Shown: positions 17,963-28,680, counted from the stretch's first letter. The stretch: DNA of 64,000 nt from Marinomonas agarivorans (GCA_002173415.2 NHNK02000007.1:62001-126000); one strand, 5' to 3'. Translations and numbers: made by a program. Notes: generated by a model not told the origin, from the sequence alone.

Positions 17963-19996
17963 ATGGCTCAAGCACAAAGAAAAATTTTAGTTACCAGCGC
18001 CCTTCCTTATGCAAACGGTTCTATTCACCTTGGCCATATGCTAGAGCATATTCAGACAGATATTTGGGTTCGTTTTCAAAAACTAAGAGGTCATTTGTGT
18101 ACGGCAGTATGTGCTGATGATGCGCACGGCACAGCCATAATGCTAAAAGCAGAAAATAATGGGCAAACACCTGAGCAATTAATCGATGAAGTACGTCAAG
18201 AACACATGGCAGATTTTGCTGACTTCATGATTGGCTACGATAATTACCACTCGACTCACTCAGAAGAAAACCGTGAGTTATCCAGCCATATTTATAAAAC
18301 CCTAAGAGATAACGATAAAATCGCCGTACGTTCTATCGTACAAGCTTATGACCCAGAAAAAGAAATGTTTCTGGCAGATCGCTTCATCAAAGGTACTTGC
18401 CCAAAGTGTAAGGCCGAAGAACAATATGGCGACAACTGTGAAGTCTGCTCTGCAACCTACACAGCAATGGAAATGATCAATCCTGTTTCTGTCTATTCTG
18501 GCGCGACACCGATCGAAAAAGAGTCTAAGCACTATTTTTTCAAACTGCCTGAATTCCAACAGTTTCTAACCGAATGGACCCGCAGCGGTACCCTGCAAGA
18601 ACAAGTCGCCAATAAATTAGCAGAATGGCTCGATTCTGGTTTACAAGAGTGGGATATCAGCCGTGACGCGCCATACTTTGGCTTTGAAATTCCTGATGCA
18701 CCGGGCAAATATTTTTATGTCTGGCTTGATGCACCGATTGGCTACATGGCCAGTTTCAAGAACCTATGTGATCGTAAACCTGATTTGCAGTTTGATGATT
18801 ACTGGGGCAAAGACGCAGATTCTGAGCTCTATCATTTTATTGGTAAAGACATTATCAACTTCCACGCACTCTTTTGGCCAGCCATGTTGGAATGCGCAGG
18901 TTATCGCACACCCACTGGCGTTAATGCGCATGGGTATGTGACGGTTGATGGAAAGAAAATGTCAAAGTCCAGAGGCACATTTATCAAAGCCCGCACCTAT
19001 TTGAATCACCTTGACCCGCAATACTTGCGTTATTATTTTGCAGCAAAACTCAATTCAACCCCAGACGACATTGATTTAAATCTTGCTGACTTCATCCAAC
19101 GTGTCAATTCCGACGTAATAGGTAAGGTTGTTAATATAGCAAGCCGTACAGCAAGCTTTATCAATAAAAAATTTGATAACCAATTGTTTGCTACACCAAT
19201 AGAGCAAGACATGATTCAGAGCTTTATTGATGCGGGCGATACCATTGCCGACTGTTTCGAACAACGAGAATATGGCAAAGCAATACGAGAAATTATGCGC
19301 TTGGCCGACATTGCCAATACCTACATAGCTGATAAAGCCCCTTGGGTATTGGCAAAAGATGACGCTACCTTGCCTCAAGTACAAGAAGTGTGTTCTGTCG
19401 CCTTGAATCTATTTGCGATATTAGCCACCTATTTGAAACCCATCCTGCCTGCTATGGTTGCCGATGCAGAGGCATTCCTTGGTAAAGAGCTAACTTGGGA
19501 TAACCGTACAGAGTTATTATTTGGTCGCACAGTGAATAAATTTGTCCCTTTAATGGCACGCATTGAACAGAAGCAGGTGGATGCCATCATACAAGAAGCG
19601 AAAGAAGAACATGAACAGGCACATGCCGCAGCCCAAGAGCCTCAAGCGGCAGATATTGAGCCAATTGCTCCAGAAATCAATTTCGATGATTTCGCCAAAG
19701 TTGACCTACGAGTTGCATTAATTGTGAAGGCGGAACATGTCGAAAAAGCGAATAAATTATTAAAATTAACATTAGATATTGGTGCGGAGCAAAGAGTGGT
19801 GTTTTCAGGCATAAAGTCAGCTTATAAGCCCGAGGACTTAACTGGCAAGCTCACTATTATGGTTGCTAATTTAGCACCACGAAAAATGAAATTTGGCGTC
19901 TCTGAAGGGATGGTTTTAGCAGCAGGGCCTGGTGGTGAAGATATTTGGTTACTTGAACCACATGCTGGCGCGAAACCGGGTATGCGAGTTATGTAA
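17963..19996 (+). CDS. metG: Methionyl-tRNA synthetase
   Basis: A 677-residue class I synthetase of full length. The HIGH motif appears in [14 protein letters not shown], the zinc knuckle Cys pairs in CPKC and CEVC, and KMSKS in [12 protein letters not shown]. The C-terminal 110 residues ([20 protein letters not shown] onward) form the EMAP/Trbp111 tRNA-binding domain. It charges initiator and elongator tRNA-Met. It is divergent from the NYN gene with a 323-base gap in which no riboswitch or T-box is recognised. Confidence 0.98.
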   Translation: MAQAQRKILVTSALPYANGSIHLGHMLEHIQTDIWVRFQKLRGHLCTAVCADDAHGTAIMLKAENNGQTPEQLIDEVRQEHMADFADFMIGYDNYHSTHSEENRELSSHIYKTLRDNDKIAVRSIVQAYDPEKEMFLADRFIKGTCPKCKAEEQYGDNCEVCSATYTAMEMINPVSVYSGATPIEKESKHYFFKLPEFQQFLTEWTRSGTLQEQVANKLAEWLDSGLQEWDISRDAPYFGFEIPDAPGKYFYVWLDAPIGYMASFKNLCDRKPDLQFDDYWGKDADSELYHFIGKDIINFHALFWPAMLECAGYRTPTGVNAHGYVTVDGKKMSKSRGTFIKARTYLNHLDPQYLRYYFAAKLNSTPDDIDLNLADFIQRVNSDVIGKVVNIASRTASFINKKFDNQLFATPIEQDMIQSFIDAGDTIADCFEQREYGKAIREIMRLADIANTYIADKAPWVLAKDDATLPQVQEVCSVALNLFAILATYLKPILPAMVADAEAFLGKELTWDNRTELLFGRTVNKFVPLMARIEQKQVDAIIQEAKEEHEQAHAAAQEPQAADIEPIAPEINFDDFAKVDLRVALIVKAEHVEKANKLLKLTLDIGAEQRVVFSGIKSAYKPEDLTGKLTIMVANLAPRKMKFGVSEGMVLAAGPGGEDIWLLEPHAGAKPGMRVM

Positions 19997-20268
19997 GATA
20001 CTCGCTCCGTGCATATTAAAAAAGCAACCATCACTTATTCCAAATAAGACTATAAAATGCTTTTTTTATTGTTGTTACTTATAAAGAGAATGGTATCATT
20101 TGCTTTTTGCGCTATTCCTCTTAGTTGAACTTAAATAGTAAAACCTAAATAGCCGAGCCTGAATCCTTTTCTGGCAACTATTTTGTCAATTTGGTTTGAT
20201 CTAATTTAAGAGGCGAATCAAATGTTACTGAATGAACTAATTGATGTATTGTATTCTGTGGAACACAA

Positions 20269-20850
20269 ATGGCTGATTATCTGTTAATACTGGTTAGCAC
20301 CATTCTGGTGAACAATTTTGTTCTGGTCCAGTTTTTAGGTCTATGTCCTTTTATGGGCGTTTCAAATAAACTTGAAACCTCTATTGGCATGGCAATGGCA
20401 ACCACTTTTGTGCTGACCTTATCCAGTGTTTGTAGCTATCTTGCATTTGAGTTTTTACTTAAACCGTTTGGCCTTGAGTACCTGAAAACCATCTCTTTTA
20501 TTCTAGTTATTGCGGTTGTTGTGCAATTTACAGAAATGATGGTCCGAAAAACCAGTCCTCTTCTATACCGTGTACTCGGTGTTTTTCTCCCTTTAATCAC
20601 CACAAACTGTGCTGTACTTGGTGTTGCTCTGCAAAACATCAGCAAACAAAATGGATTTGTTGAATCCATTCTTTATGGCTTTGGTGCCGCCGTAGGTTTC
20701 TCTTTTGTGTTAGTACTTTTCTCTGCCATGCGCGAACGTATTAATGTCGCGGATGTTCCTGTGGTTTTCAAAGGCTCAGCAATTGGTATGGTAACAGCAG
20801 GATTGATGGCACTAGCCTTCATGGGCTTTACCGGTTTAGTACAGATATAA
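20269..20850 (+). CDS. rnfA: Rnf electron transport complex subunit A
   Basis: A 193-residue inner-membrane protein with six spans, starting [30 protein letters not shown]. This is the diagnostic RnfA/NqrE opening, with the Cys that helps hold the intramembrane iron-sulfur site (second Cys in [10 protein letters not shown]-type helix, seen as [13 protein letters not shown]). It forms a pseudo-symmetric pair with RnfE. First gene of rnfABCDGE, which couples ferredoxin/NAD redox chemistry to ion movement. A 272-base gap to metG separates the operon. Confidence 0.97.
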   Translation: MADYLLILVSTILVNNFVLVQFLGLCPFMGVSNKLETSIGMAMATTFVLTLSSVCSYLAFEFLLKPFGLEYLKTISFILVIAVVVQFTEMMVRKTSPLLYRVLGVFLPLITTNCAVLGVALQNISKQNGFVESILYGFGAAVGFSFVLVLFSAMRERINVADVPVVFKGSAIGMVTAGLMALAFMGFTGLVQI

Positions 20851-20877
20851 GCGAGTGGGACAAGTATAGGGTAACAA

Positions 20878-21468
20878 ATGACAGCAGTTTTATTAGCCAT
20901 TGGCACATTACTTATCTTTGCTCTGATTTTCGGCGGCATCCTCGGTTACGCCAGTATACGCTTTCATGTGGAAGGCGACCCTATTGTCGATCAAATTGAT
21001 GCCCTGTTACCACAAACTCAATGTGGTCAATGTGGTCACCCAGGTTGTCGACCCTATGCTGAAGCCATTGCCAATGGTGAAGAAATCAACCGTTGTCCAC
21101 CAGGCGGGCAGGCAACCATTCAAGCCCTTGCTGATTTGTTAGATGTTGAAGCCTTACCGTTGGATAGCGACGGAGCAGAAGAACAGCCTAAGCGAGTTGC
21201 TATCATCCGTGAAGATGAGTGCATCGGCTGCACCAAATGCATTCAAGCCTGCCCCGTTGACGCCATTTTAGGGGCGGCAAAACAAATGCACACTGTGATT
21301 GCCGATGAATGTACCGGCTGCGACCTGTGTGTTGACCCTTGCCCTGTTGACTGCATTGATATGGAAGAAATTGCCGTTACCTCAAAAACATGGGGTTGGG
21401 AATTACCAACTGGCGTTGCGGCCAATATTATTGCCACAGACAAAACACCCAAAGTGGAGGCCTACTAA
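20878..21468 (+). CDS. rnfB: Rnf electron transport complex subunit B
   Basis: A 196-residue iron-sulfur protein. An N-terminal membrane anchor is followed by a four-Cys cluster motif ([18 protein letters not shown]). Two ferredoxin-like [4Fe-4S] sites follow: [17 protein letters not shown] and [18 protein letters not shown]. It passes electrons between ferredoxin and the membrane subunits. The stop overlaps the rnfC start by one base (TAATG). Confidence 0.97.
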   Translation: MTAVLLAIGTLLIFALIFGGILGYASIRFHVEGDPIVDQIDALLPQTQCGQCGHPGCRPYAEAIANGEEINRCPPGGQATIQALADLLDVEALPLDSDGAEEQPKRVAIIREDECIGCTKCIQACPVDAILGAAKQMHTVIADECTGCDLCVDPCPVDCIDMEEIAVTSKTWGWELPTGVAANIIATDKTPKVEAY

Positions 21469-24161
21469 TGTTACAACAAGCACAATACGGCTTTCATGGT
21501 GGCATTCACCCTCCTGAAAATAAAACGCAATCCTTACAATTGCCATTGGGCCAACCGCCTTTGGCAGATAGGCTAATTTTGCCGTTAGGGCAACATATTG
21601 GCCAAGCTTCCCAACCATTAGTGCAAATTGGCGAGCATGTTTTAAAAGGCCAACCAATAGCAAGCAACAACGGCTTTGTTAGTAGCTATTTGCATGCTCC
21701 GACGTCAGGCACCATTGTCGAGATCAGTGAACATCAAGTTCCTCACCCTTCAGGTTTGCCCGAAGTCTGTATTGTTTTACAACCAGATCATCAAGACCAA
21801 TGGATCGAGCGCCAACCACTTGTTGATTGGCAAACGCTATCTGCAACTCAAATTATTCAACACCTGTCATCAATGGGGATTGTTGGCATGGGCGGTGCTG
21901 GCTTTCCAACCCAAGTAAAATTGGCAGGCAGTGAAAAACACACCATTCAAGAGCTCATTATTAATGCTGCTGAATGTGAGCCTTATATCACCGCAGACGA
22001 TATGCTAATGCGAGAAAAAACGGATGCCTTAATACAAGGCATTCAAGTACTACAGCATCTAGCCAAACCTGAAAAAACACTTATTGGTATCGAAGACAAC
22101 AAGCCAACCGCGATTGAGCGTCTACAAGATAGCATCAAACGCCTTGGTGCCAACATTCAACTCATTGTCGTCCCAACAAAATACCCATCGGGTGGTGAAA
22201 AACAACTGATTCAATTATTAACAGGCAAAGAAGTGCCAAGTGGCGGACTGCCTGTGGATATTGGCATTATTTGCCAAAATGTGGGGACTTGCGTAGCTGT
22301 TTATGATGCCGTGCATCTTGGCCAACCACTTATCTCTCGCATCACCACATTAACTGGCAATGCAATCAGCGCAGCCCAAAATGTCGAAGTGCCATTGGGC
22401 ACGCCCGTTTCACATCTATTGCAATACGCCGATTTTGACGCAACAGAGTTAGAACGATTAGTGATCGGTGGTCCGATGATGGGATTTACCATCGCTGACA
22501 CCTCAGTCCCTGTGATTAAAACCACCAACTGTATTTTGGCAGCAACGAAAAAAGAGTTGCCTCAGCCAGCACCAGAACAGGCTTGCATCCGTTGCGGCAT
22601 GTGTGAACAAGCTTGCCCCGCCGGTTTGTTACCACAACAGCTATTGTGGTTCAGTAAAAGCCAAGAACACGACAAAGCCGAACATCACAACTTATTTGAC
22701 TGCATAGAATGCGGTGCCTGTTCTTACGTGTGCCCAAGTAGTATTCCATTAGTGCAGTACTACCGCCATAGTAAGAGCACAATACGCGAAGCAAGAGAAG
22801 CGGCAGTGAAAGCCGATCACGCCAAAGTGCGCTTCGAAGCGCGAAAAGCCCGTATTGAAGCAGAAGCAGCGGAAAAAGAAGCCAAGCGCCAAGCCAATAG
22901 AGCCAAAGCAGCAGCGTCTACCACAAAAGCTGCCGCACCTGCTACTAAGCCAGCCCCTGAAAAAGCCGCTGCCACATCTGCTTCTGATGCTCAAACCATA
23001 TTGAAAAAGTTAAAGGTAGAATTGGCCTTAACCAGCACGAAGTTGAATAAAGCACAAAAGAACCTGCAAGCGGCTCAGGAATCTGGCGACTCAGATACCG
23101 TTGCCACCTTGCAAGGTCAAATTGCCGAGTTAGAGCAACAAAAACAAGCGGTACAGCAGCAGCTAGAAAGCACTCATGTAGAAAGTACTCATGTAGACAA
23201 TGCGACCAATGTCGCAACACCACAGACAAACAAGCCAGCAATAAACGCCAGCACCTCTGTTACCTCCGCTGAGGTAAAAAAAGCCAAAGTTGCACTGGCC
23301 ATTGCTTCAACAAGTCTTAAAAAAGTACAAAAACAACTCGCAGAAACGCCAGATGATGAAGCGCTGAAAGAAAAAGAAACAGCACAGATACAAGCCATCG
23401 CGGATGCAGAGAAAGCATTGCAAGATGCGCAGCAGGCAGAAACTAAGCTTGATGCAGCAGATGGCGCTAGCCCTGCTAAAAAACCGGCGATCAGTGATGC
23501 CTTGAAAAAAGCCAAAGTGGACCTTGCCATTGCCACAACCCATTTGAAAAAAGCACATGAAAAACTTGCTGCTGACCCAGATAACGAAGAGCTAAAAGCC
23601 CGTGTCACCAGCCGTGAGGAAAAACTCGCTGCCGCGAAACAAGCATTAGAGCAGGCCCAAACACAAGACCAAACACACGAAAAGACACAAGAGGCAACTA
23701 AAGAAGCAACCAATACCGCACCAGTCAACACGGATGCCCTCAAGCAGGCAAAAATCGATCTTGCTATGGCAAAAGCTGCCAACAAGAAAGTCGAAAAAGC
23801 CATAGAGAAAGCCAAAGAGTTAGACCTTCCAGAACTAGCGGGCTTAGAGCAACAGCATCAAGCGGGCCTAGCGCGTATTCAAACACTAGAGCAATCGTTA
23901 CAAGACATGAATCAGGGTAAAACTCAAACCGCACCAGCAGCAAAAAAAGTGCAGGTTGATAACCCACAAAAACAACTCAAGATTGACCATGCTTTGGCGA
24001 AAGCCGCACTCAATAAAGTAAAACGAGAAATAGAAAATCGCCGAAAAGACGGTGCCAGTGAGGCAGAACTCAATACACAAGGCTTACTCGATAAATTAGC
24101 CCAGTGTGAAGACAAGCTGGCTGCCACAGAGCGGCAAATGGCTGCGAGTGAAACCGAATAA
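21468..24161 (+). CDS. rnfC: Rnf electron transport complex subunit C with long repeat tail
   Basis: An 897-residue subunit; ATG 21468 ([16 protein letters not shown]) follows GGAGG. Residues 1-360 form the NADH/FMN-binding core (GMGGAGFPTQVKL, then AAECEPYITADD, then GGEKQLIQLLTGKE). Two [4Fe-4S] motifs follow near residues 370 and 411 (ACIRCGMCEQACPAGL, CIECGACSYVCPSSI). From about 430 to the end there is an Ala/Lys/Glu/Gln-rich, probably coiled-coil tail with five repeats of about 77 residues. Each begins like KKAKVALAIASTSLKK (starts near 23004, 23275, 23503, 23740, 23970). Gammaproteobacterial RnfC tails vary in length; the role is unknown. Confidence 0.96.
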   Translation: MLQQAQYGFHGGIHPPENKTQSLQLPLGQPPLADRLILPLGQHIGQASQPLVQIGEHVLKGQPIASNNGFVSSYLHAPTSGTIVEISEHQVPHPSGLPEVCIVLQPDHQDQWIERQPLVDWQTLSATQIIQHLSSMGIVGMGGAGFPTQVKLAGSEKHTIQELIINAAECEPYITADDMLMREKTDALIQGIQVLQHLAKPEKTLIGIEDNKPTAIERLQDSIKRLGANIQLIVVPTKYPSGGEKQLIQLLTGKEVPSGGLPVDIGIICQNVGTCVAVYDAVHLGQPLISRITTLTGNAISAAQNVEVPLGTPVSHLLQYADFDATELERLVIGGPMMGFTIADTSVPVIKTTNCILAATKKELPQPAPEQACIRCGMCEQACPAGLLPQQLLWFSKSQEHDKAEHHNLFDCIECGACSYVCPSSIPLVQYYRHSKSTIREAREAAVKADHAKVRFEARKARIEAEAAEKEAKRQANRAKAAASTTKAAAPATKPAPEKAAATSASDAQTILKKLKVELALTSTKLNKAQKNLQAAQESGDSDTVATLQGQIAELEQQKQAVQQQLESTHVESTHVDNATNVATPQTNKPAINASTSVTSAEVKKAKVALAIASTSLKKVQKQLAETPDDEALKEKETAQIQAIADAEKALQDAQQAETKLDAADGASPAKKPAISDALKKAKVDLAIATTHLKKAHEKLAADPDNEELKARVTSREEKLAAAKQALEQAQTQDQTHEKTQEATKEATNTAPVNTDALKQAKIDLAMAKAANKKVEKAIEKAKELDLPELAGLEQQHQAGLARIQTLEQSLQDMNQGKTQTAPAAKKVQVDNPQKQLKIDHALAKAALNKVKREIENRRKDGASEAELNTQGLLDKLAQCEDKLAATERQMAASETE

Positions 24162-24216
24162 AGAGCAATAAGCTGAATAAAACCAAGCAACGCCCCTTAG
24201 TAAGAGAGTTATTGTA

Positions 24217-25305
24217 ATGGCATTATTACGAATCACATCACCCCATACCCAACGTACCGGCCATCGTACCGCTTGGATTATGCAAATGGTCATTTTAGCC
24301 ACCTTACCGGGGCTTTTAGTACAGACGTGGCTATTTGGCTGGGGCACATTCATTCAGGTGTTGATTGCCATTGCCACAGCCTTGGTCTGCGAAGCAGCAG
24401 TTCTCAAGCTACGTGGCCGTTCAATTATGTTCTTTTTGCAAGACTACAGCGCCGTATTAACGGCACTTTTATTGGCCTTAGCCTTACCGCCTTCTGTTCC
24501 TTGGTGGCTCACGGTAACGGGCGTCGCTTTTTCTATTATTGTTGCCAAACAACTGTATGGCGGCTTAGGTAATAATCCATTCAACCCTGCTATGATTGGT
24601 TATGCCTTACTTTTGGTTTCTTTCCCTGTGCCTATGACTCAGTGGTTTGGTGCTTATGAAGTCACAGCTGCCAATGAAGTGATGGCCTTCACCGACAGTA
24701 TCAAACTTATTTTTACGGGGGCTATCGAGGGAGCTCATGCTGTCGACGCCTATACTATCGATGCATACACAATGGCCACACCTCTAGATGCCTTTAAACA
24801 CAAAGAAGGCTTAATGAGCAGTGAAGCCTTCGCCACCTTGCCGGCGCTACAACCAGCCAATATCAATGCCTTTTTCTGGATCAATATGGCCTACCTTGCT
24901 GGCGGTTTATTCCTGCTCTATTTGCGTGTTATTACTTGGCATACTCCCGTGGCGTTACTCAGTGCATTAGCTATTATTGCCGGCTTTTTTTATATTATCG
25001 ATAGCAGCAATGCAGCGAGCAGTTGGTTCCACTTAACAACTGGCGCAGCAATGTTTGGTGCTTTCTTTATCGCCACGGACCCTGTTTCATCTTGCACCAG
25101 CAACCGAGGCAAACTCTTTTATGGCGCGGGTATTGGCATCCTAATTTATATCATCCGCACATGGGGCGGTTACCCTGATGCGATTGCCTTTGCAGTGCTG
25201 TTAATGAACTTTGCCGCTCCATTTATTGACTATTATGCTCAACCACGTACCTATGGGCATAAAGAAGCCAAGAAAGGCCTTAAAACAGGAGGCGACAACC
25301 CATGA
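24217..25305 (+). CDS. rnfD: Rnf electron transport complex subunit D
   Basis: A 362-residue membrane subunit with about nine spans. Recognisable parts are SPHTQRTGHRTAWIMQMV, NNPFNPAMIGYALLLVSFP and ATDPVSSCTSNRGKLFYG. The covalent FMN site Thr is expected in DAYTMATPLDAF, which matches the S/T-x-A-T rule. It lies 55 bases after rnfC and overlaps rnfG by four bases. Confidence 0.97.
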   Translation: MALLRITSPHTQRTGHRTAWIMQMVILATLPGLLVQTWLFGWGTFIQVLIAIATALVCEAAVLKLRGRSIMFFLQDYSAVLTALLLALALPPSVPWWLTVTGVAFSIIVAKQLYGGLGNNPFNPAMIGYALLLVSFPVPMTQWFGAYEVTAANEVMAFTDSIKLIFTGAIEGAHAVDAYTIDAYTMATPLDAFKHKEGLMSSEAFATLPALQPANINAFFWINMAYLAGGLFLLYLRVITWHTPVALLSALAIIAGFFYIIDSSNAASSWFHLTTGAAMFGAFFIATDPVSSCTSNRGKLFYGAGIGILIYIIRTWGGYPDAIAFAVLLMNFAAPFIDYYAQPRTYGHKEAKKGLKTGGDNP

Positions 25306-25919
25306 ACTTAATCGCGTCAATTCGTAAAAACAGTATTGGGCTAGGTATTTTTGCTATCGTCACCGCAGGGTTAATCGCCGTTACTCACCAAACCACTAAG
25401 CAGCAGATTGATAGCAATATTGTCGCGGCACAGCTGGCTGCCTTTACGGAAATATTGCCAGCAAGCTATTTCAATAATGAACTTTATAGCAGCAGAATTG
25501 AGCTTGCCGCCGATCCGTTATTGGGGACCGAAGCACCAAGCAAGGCCTATGTTGGTCGCTTGGATGATGCCGTTTCTGCCATCATTTTCGAAACCGTTGC
25601 CACTGGTGGTTACAATGGTGACTTACTGCTATTGGTCGCCATCACTAAAGACAGTGTTGTTACTGGTGTGCGTATTATCAGTCACAAGGAAACCCCAGGG
25701 CTGGGAGATAAGGTAGATATTAAAAAGTCCGATTGGGTACGCTCTTTCGAGAATGTATTTTTTGGCCAACCAGCCAAAGCCCAATGGGCGGTAAAAAAAG
25801 ATGGGGGCGAGTTTGATCAATTCACTGGCGCCACCATCACGCCTAGAGCGGTAGTGCGAGCAGTGAAAAATACCCTAACCTATTTTGAAACCAACAAAGA
25901 CGTTCTGCTCCAACAATAA
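25302..25919 (+). CDS. rnfG: Rnf electron transport complex subunit G
   Basis: A 205-residue protein with one N-terminal membrane span and a periplasmic FMN-binding domain. The covalent FMN attachment motif is [12 protein letters not shown] near residue 172, and the [13 protein letters not shown] segment is conserved. ATGA overlap with rnfD. It relays electrons on the periplasmic side of the complex. Confidence 0.96.
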   Translation: MNLIASIRKNSIGLGIFAIVTAGLIAVTHQTTKQQIDSNIVAAQLAAFTEILPASYFNNELYSSRIELAADPLLGTEAPSKAYVGRLDDAVSAIIFETVATGGYNGDLLLLVAITKDSVVTGVRIISHKETPGLGDKVDIKKSDWVRSFENVFFGQPAKAQWAVKKDGGEFDQFTGATITPRAVVRAVKNTLTYFETNKDVLLQQ

Positions 25920-25942
25920 AGCAGAAAAACAAAGAGGCACTC

Positions 25943-26722
25943 ATGAGTACCAGCGCTGAGAATACGGTGATTGAATCTCCTGAAGATTCAGCCATAACGA
26001 CTACCCAGACCGATAACAAGCCAGCCACAGACTACGCTGAAATTCTTTACAACGGTATCTGGAAAAACAATCCTGCCCTAGTACAACTTTTAGGGCTTTG
26101 CCCTTTGCTGGCGGTAACCAGTACGGTCGTCAATGCCATTGGTTTAGGTTTAGCAACCTTAATTGTTTTGGTAGGAGCGAATGCCGCCGTCTCTTTGATA
26201 CGTAACCATGTTACCGAAGCCGTTCGTTTGCCAGCCTTTGTCATGATCATCGCCTCTTTTGTGACATCCATTGAATTGATCATGCAGGCTTACACCTATG
26301 AGCTCTATCAAATACTGGGTATTTTTATCCCTCTTATTGTAACCAACTGTGCGATTTTAGGCCGTGCTGACGCCTACGCAGCCCGTAATCCGTTATTACC
26401 CTCTATTGTTGATGGATTTATGATGGGTATGGGCTTCATGATTGTCTTGATTTTGCTTGGCGCCATGCGTGAGTTAGTGGGTCAAGGAACGCTATTTACC
26501 GACATGTCATTGCTGTTTGGCGATATGGCCAGTAACTGGAAAATAACAGTGTTCAGTGATTACCCCGATGTGCTATTTGCTATTTTGCCGCCTGGTGCGT
26601 TTATTGGTTTAGGCTTCTTGATCGCTACTAAAAATTACTGGGATCAAAAAGAAAAAGCGCGTCTGGATAAGTTAAAAGCCAATCAAGAAAAAGTCAGCCG
26701 TCGAGTGCGAGTTACAGGCTAG
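25943..26722 (+). CDS. rnfE: Rnf electron transport complex subunit E
   Basis: A 259-residue membrane subunit with six spans, the partner of RnfA. The opening [20 protein letters not shown] and the later [18 protein letters not shown] carry the intramembrane Cys residues. An acidic, non-homologous stretch of about 30 residues precedes the family start. Another Met (MSTS at 25943) has a ribosome site GAGGCAC and is kept as the start. Last gene of the operon; nth follows after 111 bases, as in many gammaproteobacteria. Confidence 0.96.
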   Translation: MSTSAENTVIESPEDSAITTTQTDNKPATDYAEILYNGIWKNNPALVQLLGLCPLLAVTSTVVNAIGLGLATLIVLVGANAAVSLIRNHVTEAVRLPAFVMIIASFVTSIELIMQAYTYELYQILGIFIPLIVTNCAILGRADAYAARNPLLPSIVDGFMMGMGFMIVLILLGAMRELVGQGTLFTDMSLLFGDMASNWKITVFSDYPDVLFAILPPGAFIGLGFLIATKNYWDQKEKARLDKLKANQEKVSRRVRVTG

Positions 26723-26833
26723 TTTTTACACCCTAGCGTTTGTCTGTTTATCAGAAAGCAAGTTAGTAGAAAACACATTATCGTCAAAAAGCAGACAGCA
26801 AAGAAGACAACAAACACATGGAGCGAATACAAG

Positions 26834-27487
26834 GTGAATAAAACCAAGCGTCACGAAATTTTTGCCCGTTTACGCGCCGAAAACCCACACCCCAAAACAG
26901 AATTAGAATACAGCAGCAACTTTGAGCTGCTTATTGCGGTTCTATTGTCTGCTCAAGCCACGGATGTGAGTGTGAACAAAGCCACTCGCAAACTGTACCC
27001 TGTTGCTAATACACCACAGGCTATACTCGATCTTGGGGTCGATGGGTTAAAAGAATACATAAAAACCATTGGCCTCTTTAATGCTAAGGCAGAAAACGTG
27101 ATCAAAACCTGTCGCATGCTGATCGAAAAGCACGACGGGGTTGTACCAGAAACACGAGAAGAGCTAGAAGCCCTACCAGGTGTCGGCCGTAAAACCGCCA
27201 ATGTCGTACTCAATACCGCCTTTCGCCAAATTGCAATGGCGGTTGACACCCATATTTTCCGCTTTAGTAATCGCACCAAAGTGGCACCGGGCAAAGACGT
27301 ACTGGAAGTCGAACAGAAGCTACTCAAATTCGTACCCAAAGAATTCCTACTCGACGCCCACCACTGGATGATCCTGCACGGCCGTTATATCTGCGTTGCT
27401 CGCAAACCCAGATGTGATGCATGTATTATTGAAGACTTGTGTGAATACTCCCCACCCAAAAGCAGTAAAGAGAAAACGAACAGCTAA
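26834..27487 (+). CDS. nth: Endonuclease III
   Basis: A 217-residue DNA glycosylase/AP lyase for oxidised pyrimidines. The helix-hairpin-helix ALPGVGRKTANVVL holds the catalytic Lys. The catalytic Asp is in AVDTHIFRFSN. The C-terminal [4Fe-4S] site is C-x6-C-x2-C-x5-C in CVARKPRCDACIIEDLCEY. Position directly after rnfE is the conserved rnf-nth arrangement. Confidence 0.97.
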   Translation: MNKTKRHEIFARLRAENPHPKTELEYSSNFELLIAVLLSAQATDVSVNKATRKLYPVANTPQAILDLGVDGLKEYIKTIGLFNAKAENVIKTCRMLIEKHDGVVPETREELEALPGVGRKTANVVLNTAFRQIAMAVDTHIFRFSNRTKVAPGKDVLEVEQKLLKFVPKEFLLDAHHWMILHGRYICVARKPRCDACIIEDLCEYSPPKSSKEKTNS

Positions 27488-27744
27488 TTTCTTGAGTAAA
27501 ATTAAAAGCTACAATGTTATAAATTTTTCTAAACAACAATGGAACAGAAGTAGCAGTTATAAAAAACCATCCTAACTTGGAGTAAGTATCTTTGTAGTGA
27601 CCATTTTTGTATTTACCCCCCTGTACAATCCATAAACAGCTTGCTATTATCCGCTCGCTTTTTAACGCACTCATACTTTTAGATAAATCAAATGGATGGT
27701 TTTATCTTCCCAAGTCAATGGAAATAAATTACAAGGATTTTGTT
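27488..27744. other. Gap after nth with no recognised gene
   Basis: This AT-rich stretch has open frames on both strands (for example minus 27674 to 27426, which runs into nth), but none has family resemblance or a good ribosome site. It marks the left edge of the accessory islet that interrupts the space between nth and the ATP-grasp operon. Confidence 0.4.
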
Positions 27745-27888
27745 ATGTCAAACTCCCCACTTGCCTTCTTTCGCTTTCACCAACGTGCTATCGCCCAAAT
27801 TACGCTTGCTTTTTACATCTGTCCCGTCCACACGTTAAAGACAAATAAAACGTCGCCAAAAATGTTCCAAATTTTCGGGAATATGTAG
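27745..27888 (+). CDS. Possible 47-residue hypothetical protein
   Basis: A short frame beginning MSNSPLAFFRFHQRAIAQ, preceded by AAGGATTTTGTT, a fair ribosome site. It has a hydrophobic middle and several basic residues. No family is recognised. It is followed by a boxA-like sequence and the antirepressor terminator. It may be a real small islet protein or chance. Confidence 0.25.
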   Translation: MSNSPLAFFRFHQRAIAQITLAFYICPVHTLKTNKTSPKMFQIFGNM

Positions 27889-27929
27889 CGAAAAATCGAT
27901 TACTGTGTGGAACGCGGATAAATTAGAAA

Positions 27930-27943
27930 CGCTCTTTAACAAT
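27930..27943 (+). promoter_or_regulatory. boxA-like sequence
   Basis: CGCTCTTTAACAAT matches the boxA antitermination element found in gammaproteobacterial rRNA leaders. No rRNA gene follows within this window. It may be a remnant or a phage-type antitermination signal. Confidence 0.35.
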
Positions 27944-27951
27944 ACAAAATG

Positions 27952-27995
27952 AAAAACCACTGGGGTTGTCGCAATGTCGGCAACGCCAGTGGTTT
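27952..27995 (-). terminator. Terminator for the antirepressor gene
   Basis: On the minus strand AAACCACTGG pairs with CCAGTGGTTT, with a partial inner stem, and is followed by TTTTCATTTT. It lies just after the AntA gene stop at 28011. Confidence 0.8.
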
Positions 27996-28010
27996 GATTG
28001 CTTGGTTTCG

Positions 28011-28634
28011 TTATTTGGCTTCTTCCTCATCGAGCAGCAATTTACCGCTTTTTTGTTTGAGCTGCTCAATGACCTCATTGACCCAATAGGGGTTAATATC
28101 GTGCTCGGGTTTAAGATAAAGATCGGCGATGCTTTGGTATTCTCGAATCGCTTTGATCAGGTTAATTACATCAATGGTGGGAATCACCATGACGTTTTCA
28201 CCCACCCTTATGGACTCGGCTAACTGGTTGAGCTGTTTGACTTTTTTATCCAGTTTGTCGCCATAGGTTTTGCGCAGGTCCTGCTTGGTTAACTCCTGCT
28301 CAAAATTGATAAAGTGGTAACGTGCCTCCCTGCCTTGGGCAGTGCGTTCCAGTCGCGCTAGCTCTTTTGCCATATTCAAACTAAGGGAAAAGTCAGGCGA
28401 TCTTCTAGTGTCTTTCTCCTCCAACAAGACAAAATCGTACCCAGCCTCAAAACCGTAATACATCACACGGTGATCGATCCAACGCCCATACGGCATGGGC
28501 GCTTGTTTTAACGTTGGGCTGGGCGGAAGGGGCAGCAAAAACTGATACAGCTCTTTTGCGCTAACGGCGTATTGAAAGTGATCGGACGCATAAATGCGGG
28601 GTAACTTTGCTAGAGAATTTGATAAATTAGCCAT
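28011..28634 (-). CDS. Phage-type AntA/AntB antirepressor protein
   Basis: A 207-residue protein. Residues 20-110 follow the AntA/AntB pattern: SAKELYQFL, the basic motif YGRWIDHRVMYYGFEAGYDF, SLSLNMAKELARLERTAQGR and EARYHFINFE. The C-terminal half is a Lys/Glu-rich helical region without a recognised domain. In phages P1 and P7, Ant proteins switch off the phage repressor and are silenced by the C4 antisense RNA. Here the gene stands without other phage genes. GGAGG precedes the ATG, and the upstream leader holds a C4-like element able to pair with that site. Confidence 0.82.
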   Translation of the reverse strand: MANLSNSLAKLPRIYASDHFQYAVSAKELYQFLLPLPPSPTLKQAPMPYGRWIDHRVMYYGFEAGYDFVLLEEKDTRRSPDFSLSLNMAKELARLERTAQGREARYHFINFEQELTKQDLRKTYGDKLDKKVKQLNQLAESIRVGENVMVIPTIDVINLIKAIREYQSIADLYLKPEHDINPYWVNEVIEQLKQKSGKLLLDEEEAK

Positions 28635-28640
28635 GATTGG

Positions 28641-28647
28641 CCTCCTG
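28641..28647 (-). promoter_or_regulatory. Ribosome binding site of the antirepressor gene, target of the leader
   Basis: The minus strand reads CAGGAGG 7 bases before the ATG at 28634. The exact complement CCTCCTG occurs in the leader at 28681-28687, so the ribosome site can be sequestered by the upstream element. Confidence 0.6.
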
Positions 28648-28680
28648 TGTTTATTTCGAAATTTTCCCTATTGAAAGGGT

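Noticed and set aside
27426-27674. 82-codon minus-strand ORF overlapping the end of nth
   Set aside because: It overlaps a conserved gene, has no ribosome site and no family resemblance.
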